Assembly: GCF_034702125.1 (NCBI RefSeq) | Contig: NC_085867.1 | Coordinates: 38,388,156 to 38,452,155 of the forward strand | Source of the DNA: Engraulis encrasicolus | Taxonomy: Eukaryota > Chordata > Actinopteri > Clupeiformes > Engraulidae | Length of the DNA stretch: 64,000 bases | Direction of reading: 5' to 3' | In this document: positions 1-27,025 of the stretch, one piece after another | Numbering within the stretch: the stretch's first letter is position 1 | How the letters are laid out: the number at the start of each line of letters is the position of its first letter | Notes under the pieces: model-generated | Databases searched by the model: none | Told to the model about the DNA's origin: nothing | What the model saw: only the letters and a program-made list of their open reading frames with translations | Translations under genes and position numbers: made by a program

Positions 1-184
1 CATTTCCAAAGGGACATGATCTTCCCCTCAACGCATGTCCCTTCTCCAAAGATTCTAAATATGGCAACCAATCTCCTACGGGGGCATGGCTGCTTAGAAC
101 ATAGACCTGAGGGGGCTGAGGCTTGGAACCTTACATCATATTGATTCCGGAAGAAAGTGCTTACAAGCCGTCTCTTCCTCTGGC

Positions 185-201
185 TGCACATCCCCCCCCA
201 G

Positions 202-279
<78 letters not shown>

Positions 280-299
280 ACCCCCCCCCACCACCCCAC
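185..299. repeat. Poly-C low-complexity tract
   Basis: Nearly uninterrupted C run with a few A interruptions, followed by a C-rich pyrimidine stretch to about 360. It translates as proline and histidine runs, which are composition artefacts. Bases 1-184 and 361-480 show nothing recognisable. Confidence 0.9.
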
Positions 300-491
300 C
301 CTTCATTTCCTCATGTCCTCCCTCCCTCCAACCTCCTCCTCAGACCCCTCCCCCAACTTCCAGCTTCAACGCCTATTGGTACAAACTGAAACTCCATTTC
401 CAATGTATTACATAACACACTACTGTTGATGGCAGTGGAAGGCATGTTGGTGTCTCAAATGCTTCTGTATTGTTTGTATTATTGGGTATTC

Positions 492-598
492 TCACACACA
501 CACACACACACACGTGAAGAAGAAGAAGAAGAAGAAGAAGAAGAAGAAGAAGAAGAAGAAGAAGAAGAAGAAGAAGAAGAAGAAGAAGAAGAAGAAGA
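492..598. repeat. (CA)n then (GAA)n microsatellites
   Basis: A short CA run (about 492-513) is followed directly by about 27 GAA/AAG triplets (about 516-598). GAA/TTC tracts can form triplex DNA; nothing coding is seen here. Confidence 0.9.
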
Positions 599-1125
599 GT
601 AAGGAAGACTCCTCTTCCCTCTCTGTGCCAAAGTTATTACGGTAATAACCTGATAGTGATGACAGCAGCATTTCTTAACTGGCAGCTACTGGAGTCCATG
701 GGTCTGCCGCACATTGTGTTGCGGACACATTAAGGGTAATAACTCTCCACCACCCATCCTCCCCTCGCTTTCGCACAGGGAAGCCGACAGAGGGGGAGAT
801 AAAGGGGTCAGTTATTCTGGGCCAAGGGAGACGGGGGAGGGCCAGAATTGAGTCCTCATTGTATTGTATACTGTATATTGGGTGGAAGGGCCCTTTCAGG
901 TGACTATCACAGGCTCTGGACTCTTACATTACTGCATTGTGATATTATGGACACATTAACTCTCCACAGGCTTCCCATAGCCTCCACAAGCGTCGACTCC
1001 TGCACTGCTGGGAACCAACTGTGTCTTACTGCAGTGCGATGTAACTTACGGTATGGACACAAACGTCAATAACTCTAGTCTCCATACAGCTTCCCCATCA
1101 CCCTGCCTCACCTCCACATGTCTCG

Positions 1126-1245
<120 letters not shown>

Positions 1246-1254
1246 CAGTATATG

Positions 1255-1400
1255 TGTTTGGGAACCACTGTCCAGGGTCCCTTACAGCTTTGTCCAGACC
1301 CAGGACAAAGCCATCTGAAAGGGCCACCCCACCACAATGTAATGTAATGAGGACCCAAGTCTGGGCCCTCCTTGGACCTGGGACAACTGACCCCTTTACC
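1255..1400 (+). repeat. Dispersed GGGCCC-rich repeat, copy 1
   Basis: Shares ordered blocks with 23878-24030: GGACAAAGCCAT-TGAAAGGGCC, then AATGTAATRAGGACCCA, then GGGACARCTGACCCCTTT. A related copy in reverse orientation lies at 62935-63080. This is a non-coding dispersed repeat of unknown class. Confidence 0.65.
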
Positions 1401-2546
1401 CCCCCTCCCTTTCAGCTTGGAACTGCAACTGTCTGTCGCAGTGCAGCGCTGTGTTATGCACACATTACATGTAAAGGCCATAATTCTCATCACAGCAGCC
1501 TCTCCATCCCATTGCCTTGTCCTGCCTCCCCTCCACTTGCCGCCTGCTGTACACTCCTACTGCTGGGAATCACTGTCTGTCCTACTGCATTGGGTTGCGG
1601 ACACATTAAAGGTTTCCGCACACCATCCCATCCCCTCACCTCCCCTCACCTCACCTCACCTCACCTCGCCTCTCTTTTTTCTTGTCTCCATGTGCCTTGA
1701 CTCCCACATGGCTGGGAACCACTCTCTGTTCCAGCTGCATGTGTGATCTAGCCAGGCTATGCCCTCTTAGTGACGCCACACTTGCAGCGTTGCCTCTAGT
1801 CAGGCCAAGAACAATATAAACACGATTCTGAGCTCTCAAAAAAGCGGGAGCTCCTCCCACTTTGTCAGGGAGCAAACAACCAACCATTAGCAAACTAAGA
1901 GAGGTGGGTCAACCATACCGTTTGGGAAATGTTAATTGTTATGCTTTTGGTCAGACCGAGTCTCGAAGAGATTTGAACGCTGATGATAATCAGGCTAAGT
2001 GTGATCATCCCCTTGCCTCTCCTCCCCTTGCCTTGTATCGCATCACCTCCACAAGCCACGACTCCCACACTGCTGGGAACCAATTATCTTCCCTATTGCA
2101 GCACGATGTTGTAGAACATTCAAGGCAATAATTCTCCCCTCTCTTGTCCTCGCCTCCCTCTCACCGCCTCCCCCTCACCTCCTCCCCTCTCACCTCCCCG
2201 CCTCTCTTCTCCTCCCCTCTCTTCTCCTCCCTCACCTCGCCTACACATGCCTCCTACACTCGTGCACTGCTGGGAATCCCTGGCTGTTTGTGTCATTACA
2301 GTCAGGCTACCAGTACTCCAACCCCCTCATTGCTCCAGGAATTGTACTGTAGCCTCTGCATGCTGTAAATAATCCACTGTGTACTGCACAACGTACGTCC
2401 CTTCAGATAAAGTGTCTGCAAAGTGTGATGGATATGCAATGTAATGCTACCTACTGTTGGATCTCAATGTGGATGTTATAACATGATATTTTGTCCTGCT
2501 TTGCTTTTATGTAATAATCTGTATTATATTATTGGCTCTGTCATTG

Positions 2547-3179
2547 TTTTTAAAAACTTAAACCCAATAACCCGTACACTAATATTTAATTACCCCAAAA
2601 CCATACACCAACCTTTATATTACATTATTATTAATTACCACCCTAAACATATATAATAATATTTTTTTACCCCCTTAAATTTTTTACAAACCACCCATAA
2701 TAATATACCCTATTTACTAATAAAAATTTACTAAACCCTAAACTCCCCTCCACCCCCCTCTTATAAATATATTAAATTATTTAACCCTAAACCCACAAAA
2801 TAAATTAATACACTTAATACCCCAACAAATATAATAATATAACCCCCCAATTAAAATATACCACCCCCATTAAACCCCCGCCCCCAAACCCCCTTACTAT
2901 ACATAAAAACCCCATTATATTAATTAATTTGACCCTAATAATTTACCCCCCCCCAAAACCAATATTAATAATTGATTTTAAAAATTTTTATTTATTTTAA
3001 CGCCCAATAAAACTATTTTAAATTACTTTTTTTTAAAAACCATTAATTATTTTACATCAACTATTTATACACTTACCTAACAACCTATTATAATAAATAT
3101 ATATTAAAAATACCATACTATATTATTTTTTATATACCAAAATAAAAAAACCCCCTTGATATTTTTTATATACATTAAC

Positions 3180-3218
<39 letters not shown>

Positions 3219-4095
3219 AAATAATTATTAAAATTTAAAAACTTTAAAAAATTATAAAATTTATATTTTAAATTTTTATAACCCTTATACCCCCCGCCCC
3301 CCCCCACCCCCACCACCCACTTTATTAATTAAAAAAACCCCACTATTTTTTTATTTTTTTTAAACCCCATCAATTACTACCCCCTATTTTAATAAAAAAC
3401 AATTTATATTTATTTAATATCCCCCCCCCCCCAACCACCCCACCTCCACAATTACAAATAAAAAATAAAAAATATTAACAACCTCCTCTCCCCCCCCCCC
3501 CCCCCGCCTCCCCCCCTACTTTTAAATTTAATAATAAAAAAAATTTATATTTTATAATACCTTATTAATAATTTATATTATATTTTTTTAATAACAATAT
3601 TTTATAATTTAATATAGCTAATACCCCCCCTCCATAACCATAAACCATTAATTAACACCATAAATAAAAAATAATTTATAACATTTTAATTAAATTAATT
3701 TAATTATTTTACAACCACAAAATATTTTAAAAAATAACCCTTAATTATTTATAAACAATAAATTAACCCCCCCCACACACCATTTCAAAAAAATATCAAT
3801 AAAACCCCACCAACAATTATCACCCGTAAAATATAACAATACATAAAAAAAAAATTAAAATACCCAAATACACAAAAACCACCAAAAAAATCTAATACAA
3901 AATAATATTATATTATTAACCAAAAAACCCCCCACCCTCTACCTGCGAACCCGTCACCGGCAACCCCTCACCCAACGCCATACCCCCGCCCGCACTATCA
4001 AACACCGTACCCGGCCAAACCCACAACCCAACGCCCCAAAGACTGTCCGCTCCCACCCCACCTCTCCAACCACTACCTTTCTCCCCGCTACAACA
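2547..4095. other. G-depleted, A/T/C-only tract
   Basis: Between about 2574 and 3943 I count only about ten isolated G bases on the + strand. There is also one 37-base G run (3181-3217) and several long C runs. More than half of the isolated Gs follow C (CpG), and from 3944 to 4095 Gs reappear mostly as CpG. There are no convincing ORFs. The tract starts and stops abruptly against ordinary sequence. It may be an assembly or base-calling artefact, or strand-biased C deamination; see findings. Confidence 0.85.
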
Positions 4096-4775
4096 CTCTA
4101 AAAAATATATATATTCAGTATGTGACAAAATCTGGCTTACTTGTTGCTGATGGAATACCTGTTTTACTGTCAAGCTTGTCTTCCGAGCTGTTCCTTTTTT
4201 CCCTCATATCTAATAAATTTGCCATCATCTAATAATTTGCAGTTGCGTGATGGCAAACCACGCATGATCTCCCAATATCAACACGCGGCTCACTCACTCC
4301 GCAGCTCATCAGCCCATGGGTTTCATTCTCCACACGAACGATCAATATTGGACACCTTATACTTTCAGACAGCGTGCAGCAGCCGCAGTGGAGAGGAGGA
4401 GTGTATATCTGTGTGACCTGGGGTGTTCAGTATATTTCCTGTATATAGAAGACGCCGCCGTGGTCTATGTATATGATGTATATTTCATGAGGCAGGAAGC
4501 CTGTATGACTATCATCTGTTGTCATTGCTTGTTGTGTGCTTCGTTTTTATGTTCATGCTTTCATTCACTGGTTCAGGAAATTGCCCACATAATTACACTG
4601 ATATACTGTATACATAGGCTATACAAAAATAAATAAAAAATATAGGCTACTTTAGTCTTTTAAAAATCAATCAATTTATCTTGGCCCCCTTTTAGTTCAG
4701 CTTTGCAACTGTAAGGTAAAGAATTAGCACTTTGTAGTATTCCATATCAATGACATCAACATGATCTCCAAAAAT

Positions 4776-4863
4776 TCCGTGCTCCTGGACACGGATGTTA
4801 AGGACACAAAATCCGTGTCCAGGAGCACGGATTTTGCCAAAATTCCGTGCTCCTAGACACGGA
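4776..4863. repeat. Three copies of a 20-bp palindromic motif (+,-,+)
   Basis: TCCGTGCTCCTGGACACGGA occurs at 4776-4795, inverted at 4812-4831, and again with one change at 4844-4863. The motif itself has TCCGTG/CACGGA ends, so the region can fold in several ways. It resembles a small inverted-repeat element core. Confidence 0.8.
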
Positions 4864-6990
4864 ATTAGTTACCGTGATGGACACACAGAATTGCTCTCTA
4901 TACTCCCACAGCTCTATGTTTCCACAGTCTTGTGTTTTTCTCTTTCTCTTACCAGATTTGTCCTAATTTTCAAATTATTTTTTTCTGTTATAAAAAGTAA
5001 GACAATCCCGCACCACATCCAGGGCTATTTTTGTGCAAAGAACTTTACTTGACTTGCAAGCTATCCGTGACCTTAGACCATCATCATCAGAATGCATTAC
5101 AAACAGTGCTTGTGGTTAATATACAATCATTATTATATTGTTTGCGGTGAAGTTCCATCTGTCGAATGAATGCTCCCATCGCATTTCAACGGGGCTCCCC
5201 CCAAACGTTCGAAGGAACCACGTCCTGATTATATTTTCCCCCTCTAACGGGACGAGAGGGTTGGGTCCCTATATAACAAAGAACCGCTGGTCTATGACAA
5301 CAAAAGCAAGACTTTTTACTACCACTGCTAGAAAAAGCGACTTTTCAACCAAGACTCTAATCAGCTGCTGTGATAGACAGCACACCGTTTGGTCCCTGGC
5401 CTGACTGCTGTCAATGGTCAACAAGACGTTCACGTTGCTAAACCGACTGGCTTGTAAAGGCTAACAAGTCAGTGGCTAAAGCGAAATTGATTCAACAAAA
5501 TCACTATCTCACTAACGTACCCACATACACACTGTTCTCACTCACTTACATATCACAATCACTAACATATCACTTTAATTCCTCCGCAGGGGGTCCGGTC
5601 TTTTGTCACTCTAATAATACAGCTGCTGTGATAAACAACACCTGTTGTCCTGGCTAAGCCTAAACCTAGCTGTTTGCCTATAGCGGTGTTTTCCACAACG
5701 GCACTGTTTTGTTTTGCGCAGCAACAATCTTTCTTAAACCATTAAAATAGGTCTAAAGAAATGTCCCCGTCCCCGCACCATCTGTGTGAATCACCAAACA
5801 TTTAAGTATATCCATATAATAAGCAGGTTAACTTTCGGCGAGTCCGGTCCCCCTCTTTGTGGAATAGCAGCACTTCAGAGAGAACAAGACCCCTCCGCTA
5901 ACTCCGCGACGTGGTCAAAAAGATTCTCCTCTGCGTCGTGCTGCTATTCCAACGGTAGCGACCTTCTCGCCGAACGTTAACCCTTAACTTACTTAATGGC
6001 ACCTGTGGTGCAGCACCTCTGAGTCTGAGTGAAGCATTCTGCATCTGGGAAAAGTAGTGAAAAGACAAACAAGAAACATAAAACAGAGGAAAACAAGAAG
6101 CAAGTCCATGCTTTGCAGACACGACATCCGAGGCATTACCAATCAAAAAGCAGAGCACAAAACAGTTTCAAATTAAATCCATATTACTTAATATATATAA
6201 ACACACATCAATGTCAAAATCCTCCTCGTTTTAATTAAAACACCTGATGGTTGCAATGCATTTAAAGTATATATCCAAAAAAAAAGTTCTCTTTTGGCAT
6301 AATTTCCTGTCGATGTAGTCTCCACCTGCCTTCTGTGTAGAGTTTTACCTTGCTCTATACCTTGAAATCTAAGGGAAGAAAGAGGGGTGTGAAAAAATCA
6401 TTAAAAATTACAAGCTACAGGATAGTTTTTCATCTTTCCTCCTGATGGAGCTCCTTATGTTCACTTTATTTCTTTGTTTCAGATGACGGGTTGGTTATCC
6501 CAATGTAGAATTTTTGTCACAATGGGCATGTTAACATTGAACATGTAAACAACATTTTTTGTGTTGCATGTGATTATTTTCCCCTAATTCCATAACCTTT
6601 TAACCCCTGTTCTCTAGAATGCCTTAAAAGTGTTTTGTTTCACAGAACTATGAAATTGAGCACCAATTTCCACAGGTTGATAATTCCCGTCCTTGATTGA
6701 GGTCAACAGTGTTTGTTTTGGGAGGGGGCAAGATGTTAGCTCTGATCAAGTTTTATGGCGAAGGTTTGGTCCTCTTTGTGAACAAAGAGAGAGAGGGTCC
6801 TGGAAAAGTTCAGACATGGGGGCCCCCGGATCAGTGGTTTAGAATATGCCAGTGTTTCTTTTCTCAACCAGTTATTTTGATACTGTTGGGCCAAGGGGAG
6901 TGACGGTGGTAATACAGGAAACCTTATAAAATGTATAAATCTTCTTTTTCCACCTTTTTTTTTTTCAGAAGGACAACTCTGGACCCTTAG
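4864..6990. other. Non-coding stretch, no gene recognised
   Basis: No ORF here has a recognisable family signature. Around 5025-5080 a segment (TTTTTGTGC, then ACTTGACTTGCAAG) resembles the hairpin element at 22217-22329. An inverted repeat is listed separately at 5861-5950. Nothing else specific was seen. Confidence 0.6.
5861..5950. repeat. Short inverted repeat
   Basis: GGAATAGCAGCAC (5861-5873) is matched by GTGCTGCTATTCC (5938-5950). It is flanked by less perfect GGCGAG/CTCGCC complementarity, which suggests a small fold-back element of about 140 bp. Confidence 0.65.
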
Positions 6991-7005
6991 AAAGAGCATT
7001 GCTGA

Positions 7006-7188
7006 TTATGCAAGTAATCCACACCTTGAGCAGTCTAAGAATCTAGCCCCGTTTTTAAGGAACCGCTGCTTCATTTCTACTGCCTTCTCAATGAAGTCAT
7101 TGTCAGAGTGGCAGAGTCTTCTTAACCTATAAAATTGGCTTTTAGGTAGTCCATTTTTTAAAGCTCTTGGGTGTGCGCTGGTGGCCAA
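7006..7188 (-). pseudogene. Penelope-like retroelement ORF fragment
   Basis: The minus strand encodes about 60 residues with the pattern HP-x4-LPKSQFYRLRRLC-x-SDNDF-x4-EMKQRFL. This is typical of the linker after the reverse transcriptase of Penelope-like elements in fish and amphibians (family recognised from memory). No reverse transcriptase or GIY-YIG endonuclease segment is readable beside it, so this is a decayed fragment. Assignment to another retroelement class is possible. Confidence 0.5.
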
Positions 7189-7340
7189 GAGAAAAGTGTT
7201 TTTCTAAAAAAAAAACATTTCTTACTGACAGGTTAGGTTTAAGGATTGTTTTGGACTGGGCACAACTTGTTTTCTTTCATTCATTATGAATTTGATAGCC
7301 TAGCAACCAACTGGAAAAGGTATTTCTCAAAAATGTCTTT

Positions 7341-7440
7341 NNNNNNNNNNNNNNNNNNNNNNNNNNNNNNNNNNNNNNNNNNNNNNNNNNNNNNNNNNNN
7401 NNNNNNNNNNNNNNNNNNNNNNNNNNNNNNNNNNNNNNNN
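7341..7440. other. Assembly gap (100 N)
   Basis: Exactly 100 consecutive N, the usual placeholder for a gap of unknown size. Sequence continuity across it cannot be assumed. Confidence 1.
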
Positions 7441-9050
7441 TTTGCACAACCACAGAAGGAGCAACAGGCACCTGTGCTGGGCCAATGATGCTTTCCACTG
7501 TATGCAATTTAATCTATTATGAGCTTCTTTTGTGTTAATCTAATATACGCTTTCTTTTGTGTTCTTTTTTCATGTTATGATCAGATTATTGTTTAATGAC
7601 CCAGCACTGCACTGCATCTTACACCGCCACAGAATAGACTAATAGGCACCTGGGCTAGACTGATGCGGCGTCCCTCCCTCCCACGCTGCCTTGCACAGGT
7701 GGATTAGGCGCATTAAGCAGCTTCACATGGGCTTTAGTGTAGAAATAGCATCAGTAAGAAGTGGAGCACAGTGGAGGGCATACTGTAGGTCCTCAAACAC
7801 GTTCAGAGCAACTTGACTTCCACTGACTTGATAGATGCATGCGTTGCATACGGTTGCTGTAGGTGACAAACCAAATGTAAAGGAAGAAAGTCTGGATAAA
7901 ACTGTGCAAAACATCTAAGCCATTTGATGGGTAAGTGTTGTGGTGGTATGTTCTTGTTTGATCTACTTGCTTGGTTGGTGTTTGTGATGTAAGGGGTTTG
8001 ATGGCATGAAGGGATATTGAAGGTACGTTTGGGACGTAAAGGGGGTTAATGGTGTGGTCCTGGATGCTTGAAGAGCCACTGTGAATGACAGGTTTGATGG
8101 TGTTTGATGGAGTTAATAGTTGGTCATTTTACCTCACTGTGCAAAAGTGTCATGAGTGAAATTGTATGCAAAGCACTGTAAGCGACTCACAGTTTGTGAA
8201 AACAACTCGTGCTCGCATAGTTGACAGACATGGCAGGCACAAGTGTTTGGCCGTACAATATAGTATAGATACGATGCAGGTTTTTACCACTGTGTTAGAG
8301 GGGTTTAACAGAACAGTAGTCCAACAACAAAGACTTTTGAACTATGTACTGTGAATTGACTGAGTGTTTGGACCAGGAATTGTTTTCATGCATAAAAAAA
8401 CAGCAGATGTTTGATATTTTGAAAAGTTTACTATTAGTCATAATTAATTTGTAAATGATGAAAGTGATATCAGAGTATGATTGCTTTGTCATAACGACTC
8501 ATTGAACTGATGTTTGCATGCATTGGCCTAATGGATTTCCTTTCCACAGTGGTAGAAAACTGGATCAGTTTTAGATTAAACCCAGCAAACGTTGGTTACT
8601 TACCCAAAGGTCATGCATATAACATTTCTTATGAACTGTTAAGCATTTTGTATCATGACTTTGTGGTCATGGTGGTCTCCATTTGCTCTCCAGCTGTTGC
8701 ATGGTTTTTCATGCAGCTTCATGCAGTCATTGGATGCATCATTGGACAAAAGTGCTTTGCTTTGGCTACTGTAGTCATGGGAGGAAAGAGACAGTCTTGT
8801 CATGTATCACACATAAGCAGACTGATAGGCTACATTTATATTTGTTTTAATCCCTCCATTTTAATTTTCCATTTTCATTAAAGCACAACTATGGCGATTC
8901 ACCATGGTCTAGTCCTAAGCAAAACACAGCAATCAGGAATAACTATTGTATTAACAAAAAAACACAGCAATCAATTATTAGCATTCAACACTTGATGCTA
9001 TTGTCCAGGCAACAACACTGTCTCGTTCCTCTGTAGTGCCGTGGCTGCAG
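7441..9050. other. Non-coding stretch upstream of the PDZ/PH gene
   Basis: No recognisable coding sequence. A 123-codon open frame at 8510-8881 has no family signature. The promoter and any 5-prime non-coding exon of the downstream gene probably lie here or further left, but no core promoter could be identified. Confidence 0.5.
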
Positions 9051-9072
9051 TGTGCTGGGCAGTAGGGAGAGG

Positions 9073-23867
<14,795 letters not shown>

Positions 23868-23877
23868 TGGATATGAG

Positions 23878-24030
23878 CAGGACCACTGAGAACTTTGGCT
23901 GGGACAAAGCCATATGAAAGGGCCCCCCATCCAATACATACAATGTAATAAGGACCCATTGCTAGGCCCCCTCTGGACACAGTGGCTGGGCCCGGGACAG
24001 CTGACCCCTTTGTCCCCCACTGTTGTTTTC
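23878..24030 (+). repeat. Dispersed GGGCCC-rich repeat, copy 2
   Basis: Same ordered blocks as 1255-1400 (GGGACAAAGCCATATGAAAG, AATGTAATAAGGACCCA, GGGACAGCTGACCCCTTT). It begins about ten bases after the stop codon, so it forms the proximal 3-prime UTR. Confidence 0.7.
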
Positions 24031-24764
24031 CCTGGATGTGAGCACCACAGCAAGTGCATGCAGAGTTTGACTTGTAGGGGGAGGTTTTGATATCTCCTGT
24101 ACATCTTCTACAGTAACTGTTTTAAGTTTTAATCATGGTTTAATGTAACCTCACTGATATTGCTTTACATCTAAAATGTATCCCATCCCTTAGCCCACCC
24201 CTCATCTCATTTTTCAACAAATCACATTCTGGATGCGTGCTCACTGTTTTGCGGCACAGTAATATCCATTCATTTTTTAATGCATGTTTCCCCATACTGT
24301 ATGTTCCAATTCTATTTGACTCAGGTATCGAGCTGAAATGAAAGAAATGTCCTTTTATAGACAAAAGAAAGAAAGAAGTTTTTTGCAATCATTTCCTTTT
24401 ATGCTTAACATCTGATAGACTCAGGTGTATTTTTATATATTGTACATTGTATTTGTACTGTTCGTTGAAAACTTCCATGTAATACTGTATGTGTTTGAGT
24501 AACGTTTGAGTAAGATGACAGTTTGCCAACTACGGCAGCATCCACAGCATCCGACTTAGACTGTTTTTGCCTGTTGATGAAATAATGCGAGGGTCTGGGT
24601 TTACTCTGTGTATGAATCTGTTGTCCAACACCAATGTTGTTACTGTTTATTAGGTGGCCTGATATGACATTACTGTATATTCTACTTTCTCAATTAACAT
24701 TTGTGTCACAAGTGTCACAAAAAACGTAGAAGGATGTAAAACATTGCAAGCCAGCTAAACACAA

Positions 24765-24895
24765 AATAGTATGTTGCCCTACTGCCTTAAGTTTGTAAGT
24801 TAGCTTGAGATTTTGATATCTGTGTTGACACAAATAGAAGCCTCAAGTTGAGTTAACTTACAAACTTAAGGCGGCAGGGCAACTTACTTTTTACG
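24765..24895. repeat. Long hairpin in the 3-prime UTR
   Basis: GTTGCCCTACTGCCTTAAGT... GCTTGAG is complementary to CTCAAG... ACTTAAGGCGGCAGGGCAAC. Arms are about 40 bp around a loop of about 40 nt. Probably a small fold-back element captured in the UTR. Confidence 0.75.
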
Positions 24896-25345
24896 TTTAA
24901 CTTGCTTGCGATGTCTACAGTGACAAGGCATCACCAGCATCTGTACCAAGCTCCGAGATGACAGGCCCTGGCTAACTAAAGGCATGTATGATCTATGCAA
25001 TTTTATCTTTTAATTTGCACTTACTATATGTGAGTCAATTGCACTTTGAATTGTACCTGATGGGTGATGTACTGTATGGCACCAGACCAGTCATTAAGAA
25101 AAGTTTCATGAGTGATCCCATAAGATTTAGTTACGTGTATTTCAGACATTACAAGACAGTGGGCCTACTGAAATCTTGTCCCAAAATAATGGGATATTAG
25201 GCCTATTCATTTCTATTAGATACTACCAAAATGAGCCATATTGCTTTTTTTAAAGATTTATCTTATTATGTGTCATGTCATGCTTTGTCATGTTGAATGT
25301 GTTTTTATGATTGTTGCCATTGCACATAGCTTGTGATTGCTATGT

Positions 25346-25351
25346 AATAAA
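25346..25351 (+). promoter_or_regulatory. pdzph1: Polyadenylation signal AATAAA
   Basis: Canonical hexamer about 1.48 kb after the stop codon of the PDZ/PH gene, followed by a T-rich segment. It is the first well-placed AATAAA I found on this strand. Confidence 0.55.
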
Positions 25352-25810
25352 GACATTTTTTCTATGCATTCAGAATTTGCACATTTGCTTATAACAACTG
25401 GGTAAGACCCATTCTGATTTTGAGTAGACTAAAATGTAGACTAATGATGTAGACTAAAATGGAATGAAATCCTGCAGGCTTTCAAAAGCCATAACCTGTT
25501 AACAAGCACAGTGCACTAAAGCCAATCACACAACTGTTCATTTACCCCTGCGGGGTCGGCATGCAAGTCAGAGCCTGGCCAGAACCTGTGTTAAGGGACA
25601 GAAATTAGTCCCAAATCAACCAACCGCACCAGGACCATTCATGTTCAGTGGGGTTTGAACAAATATCGCAAGCTGTAAGCACAGAGCAGAGGTGTCCATT
25701 CTGGGTCCAAAATGTACAAAAAATCCCTTCCACAGTTCCCCTCCAACAACACAGGTGACGTCATGTATAGTAGTTGGTCTTACTTGTCTTGAGTACAAAA
25801 TATGAGTCAC

Positions 25811-26002
25811 TAGCTACGTTAACATGAGACATTTAATTCGGAATGAACTCCAGTTAATTCTGAATGAAGCTTAATTCCGCTTTGAAAATATCATGTAAAC
25901 ACTTCTTAATTCGGAATTAAATGAAAGATCAAAGCAAACTCAACGGAACCATTTAATTCTGAATTATTAATTCTGAATTAAAAACATCATGTAAACGTAG
26001 TC
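25811..26002. mobile_element. MITE with CTACGTTTACATG-type ends
   Basis: The left end (AGCTACGTTAACATGA) is imperfectly complementary to the right end (TCATGTAAACGTAGT). The interior is a string of TTAATTCxGAAT half-palindromes. A relative without clear ends lies at about 26872-27025. Confidence 0.7.
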
Positions 26003-26324
26003 ACTGATTCAGAGCTGGTTTTTAACTATACTTTCCGAACCTGAAATCGACACCTATGGTTGTGAGGCCTTCCCTAAACCCTACTATGCCTCTTTACTGA
26101 ATGTCCACACCAGGGTCACTGACAGCTTATGACCGTCCCGGGCCCTTATGACAAAGTCATATCAAAGCCCCCCTCCCTTATGTACCTCCCTGCCTGGCAC
26201 CACACTTCAAAATGTACTGGTGTTGTATGGAACTTTTTATGTATGTAATAAATATTAATATTATGTACTGTATGTTTGTCTAAAAACATGGTACTATAGC
26301 AGGCTAAACATAAAGTAGGAATGC

Positions 26325-26539
<215 letters not shown>

Positions 26540-26871
26540 ACACGGCTACACACCACTTGTTTTTGGGCCTCTGTACTTTAAGTCAGCTGACTGCTGAGAA
26601 AGGGAAAGGGAGTCAGTGTTCTAACTGAAGGCATTCTGTATTTTTGCTTTTGGTTTCAGGATGAACATTTGACCTGGAACAGTGACAAACTGCACAGACA
26701 CAAGCTGCTCAAAATAGATTATAAGCTCACTTGCTTCCATGAACAGTACAATATAAATGGAAGAAAGGGAAAGGAAAAGGGAAATGCAGGTTGTTTCAGT
26801 TATTCACATAGTGTTACCATCTGAATTAGGCCTGGCAATTTCGGCCAAGACCAGTCCACCTGACATTTGCT

Positions 26872-27025
26872 AAATTTACATGACGGTTTTAATTCCTAAT
26901 AAACTCCATTTCATTCTGAATAAAGCTTAATTAAGCTACTTCTTAATTCGGAATTAAATGAAAGATCAACTTAAATTCGAATGAACTTTTTAATTCTGAA
27001 TTATTAATTCTGAATTAAAACCATC
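26872..27025. mobile_element. Second TTAATTC-rich MITE relative
   Basis: Shares ACTTCTTAATTCGGAATTAA and TTTAATTCTGAATTATTAAT with 25811-26002, but its termini are degraded. Confidence 0.6.

Larger units (their letters stand above)
23868..25375 (+). other. pdzph1: pdzph1-like 3-prime UTR
   Basis: Runs from the stop codon to just beyond an AATAAA signal at 25346-25351, which lies in TATGTAATAAAGAC. It contains the dispersed repeat at 23878-24030 and a hairpin at 24765-24895. No coding signal. Confidence 0.6.

Noticed and set aside
123..429. Proline-rich open frames over the poly-C tract
   Set aside because: The protein is only a translation of a C homopolymer, with no start context or conserved sequence.
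2547..4095. Mitochondrial or organellar insert
   Set aside because: Strand bias against G superficially resembles a vertebrate mitochondrial light-strand pattern, but no mitochondrial gene, tRNA or rRNA text is readable and G is far rarer than in mtDNA.
8510..8881. 123-codon ORF
   Set aside because: No domain, splice partner or repeat pattern; consistent with chance in AT-rich DNA.
24765..24895. microRNA precursor
   Set aside because: Arms are long and near-perfect with a large loop, more like an inverted transposon copy; no small-RNA evidence available.
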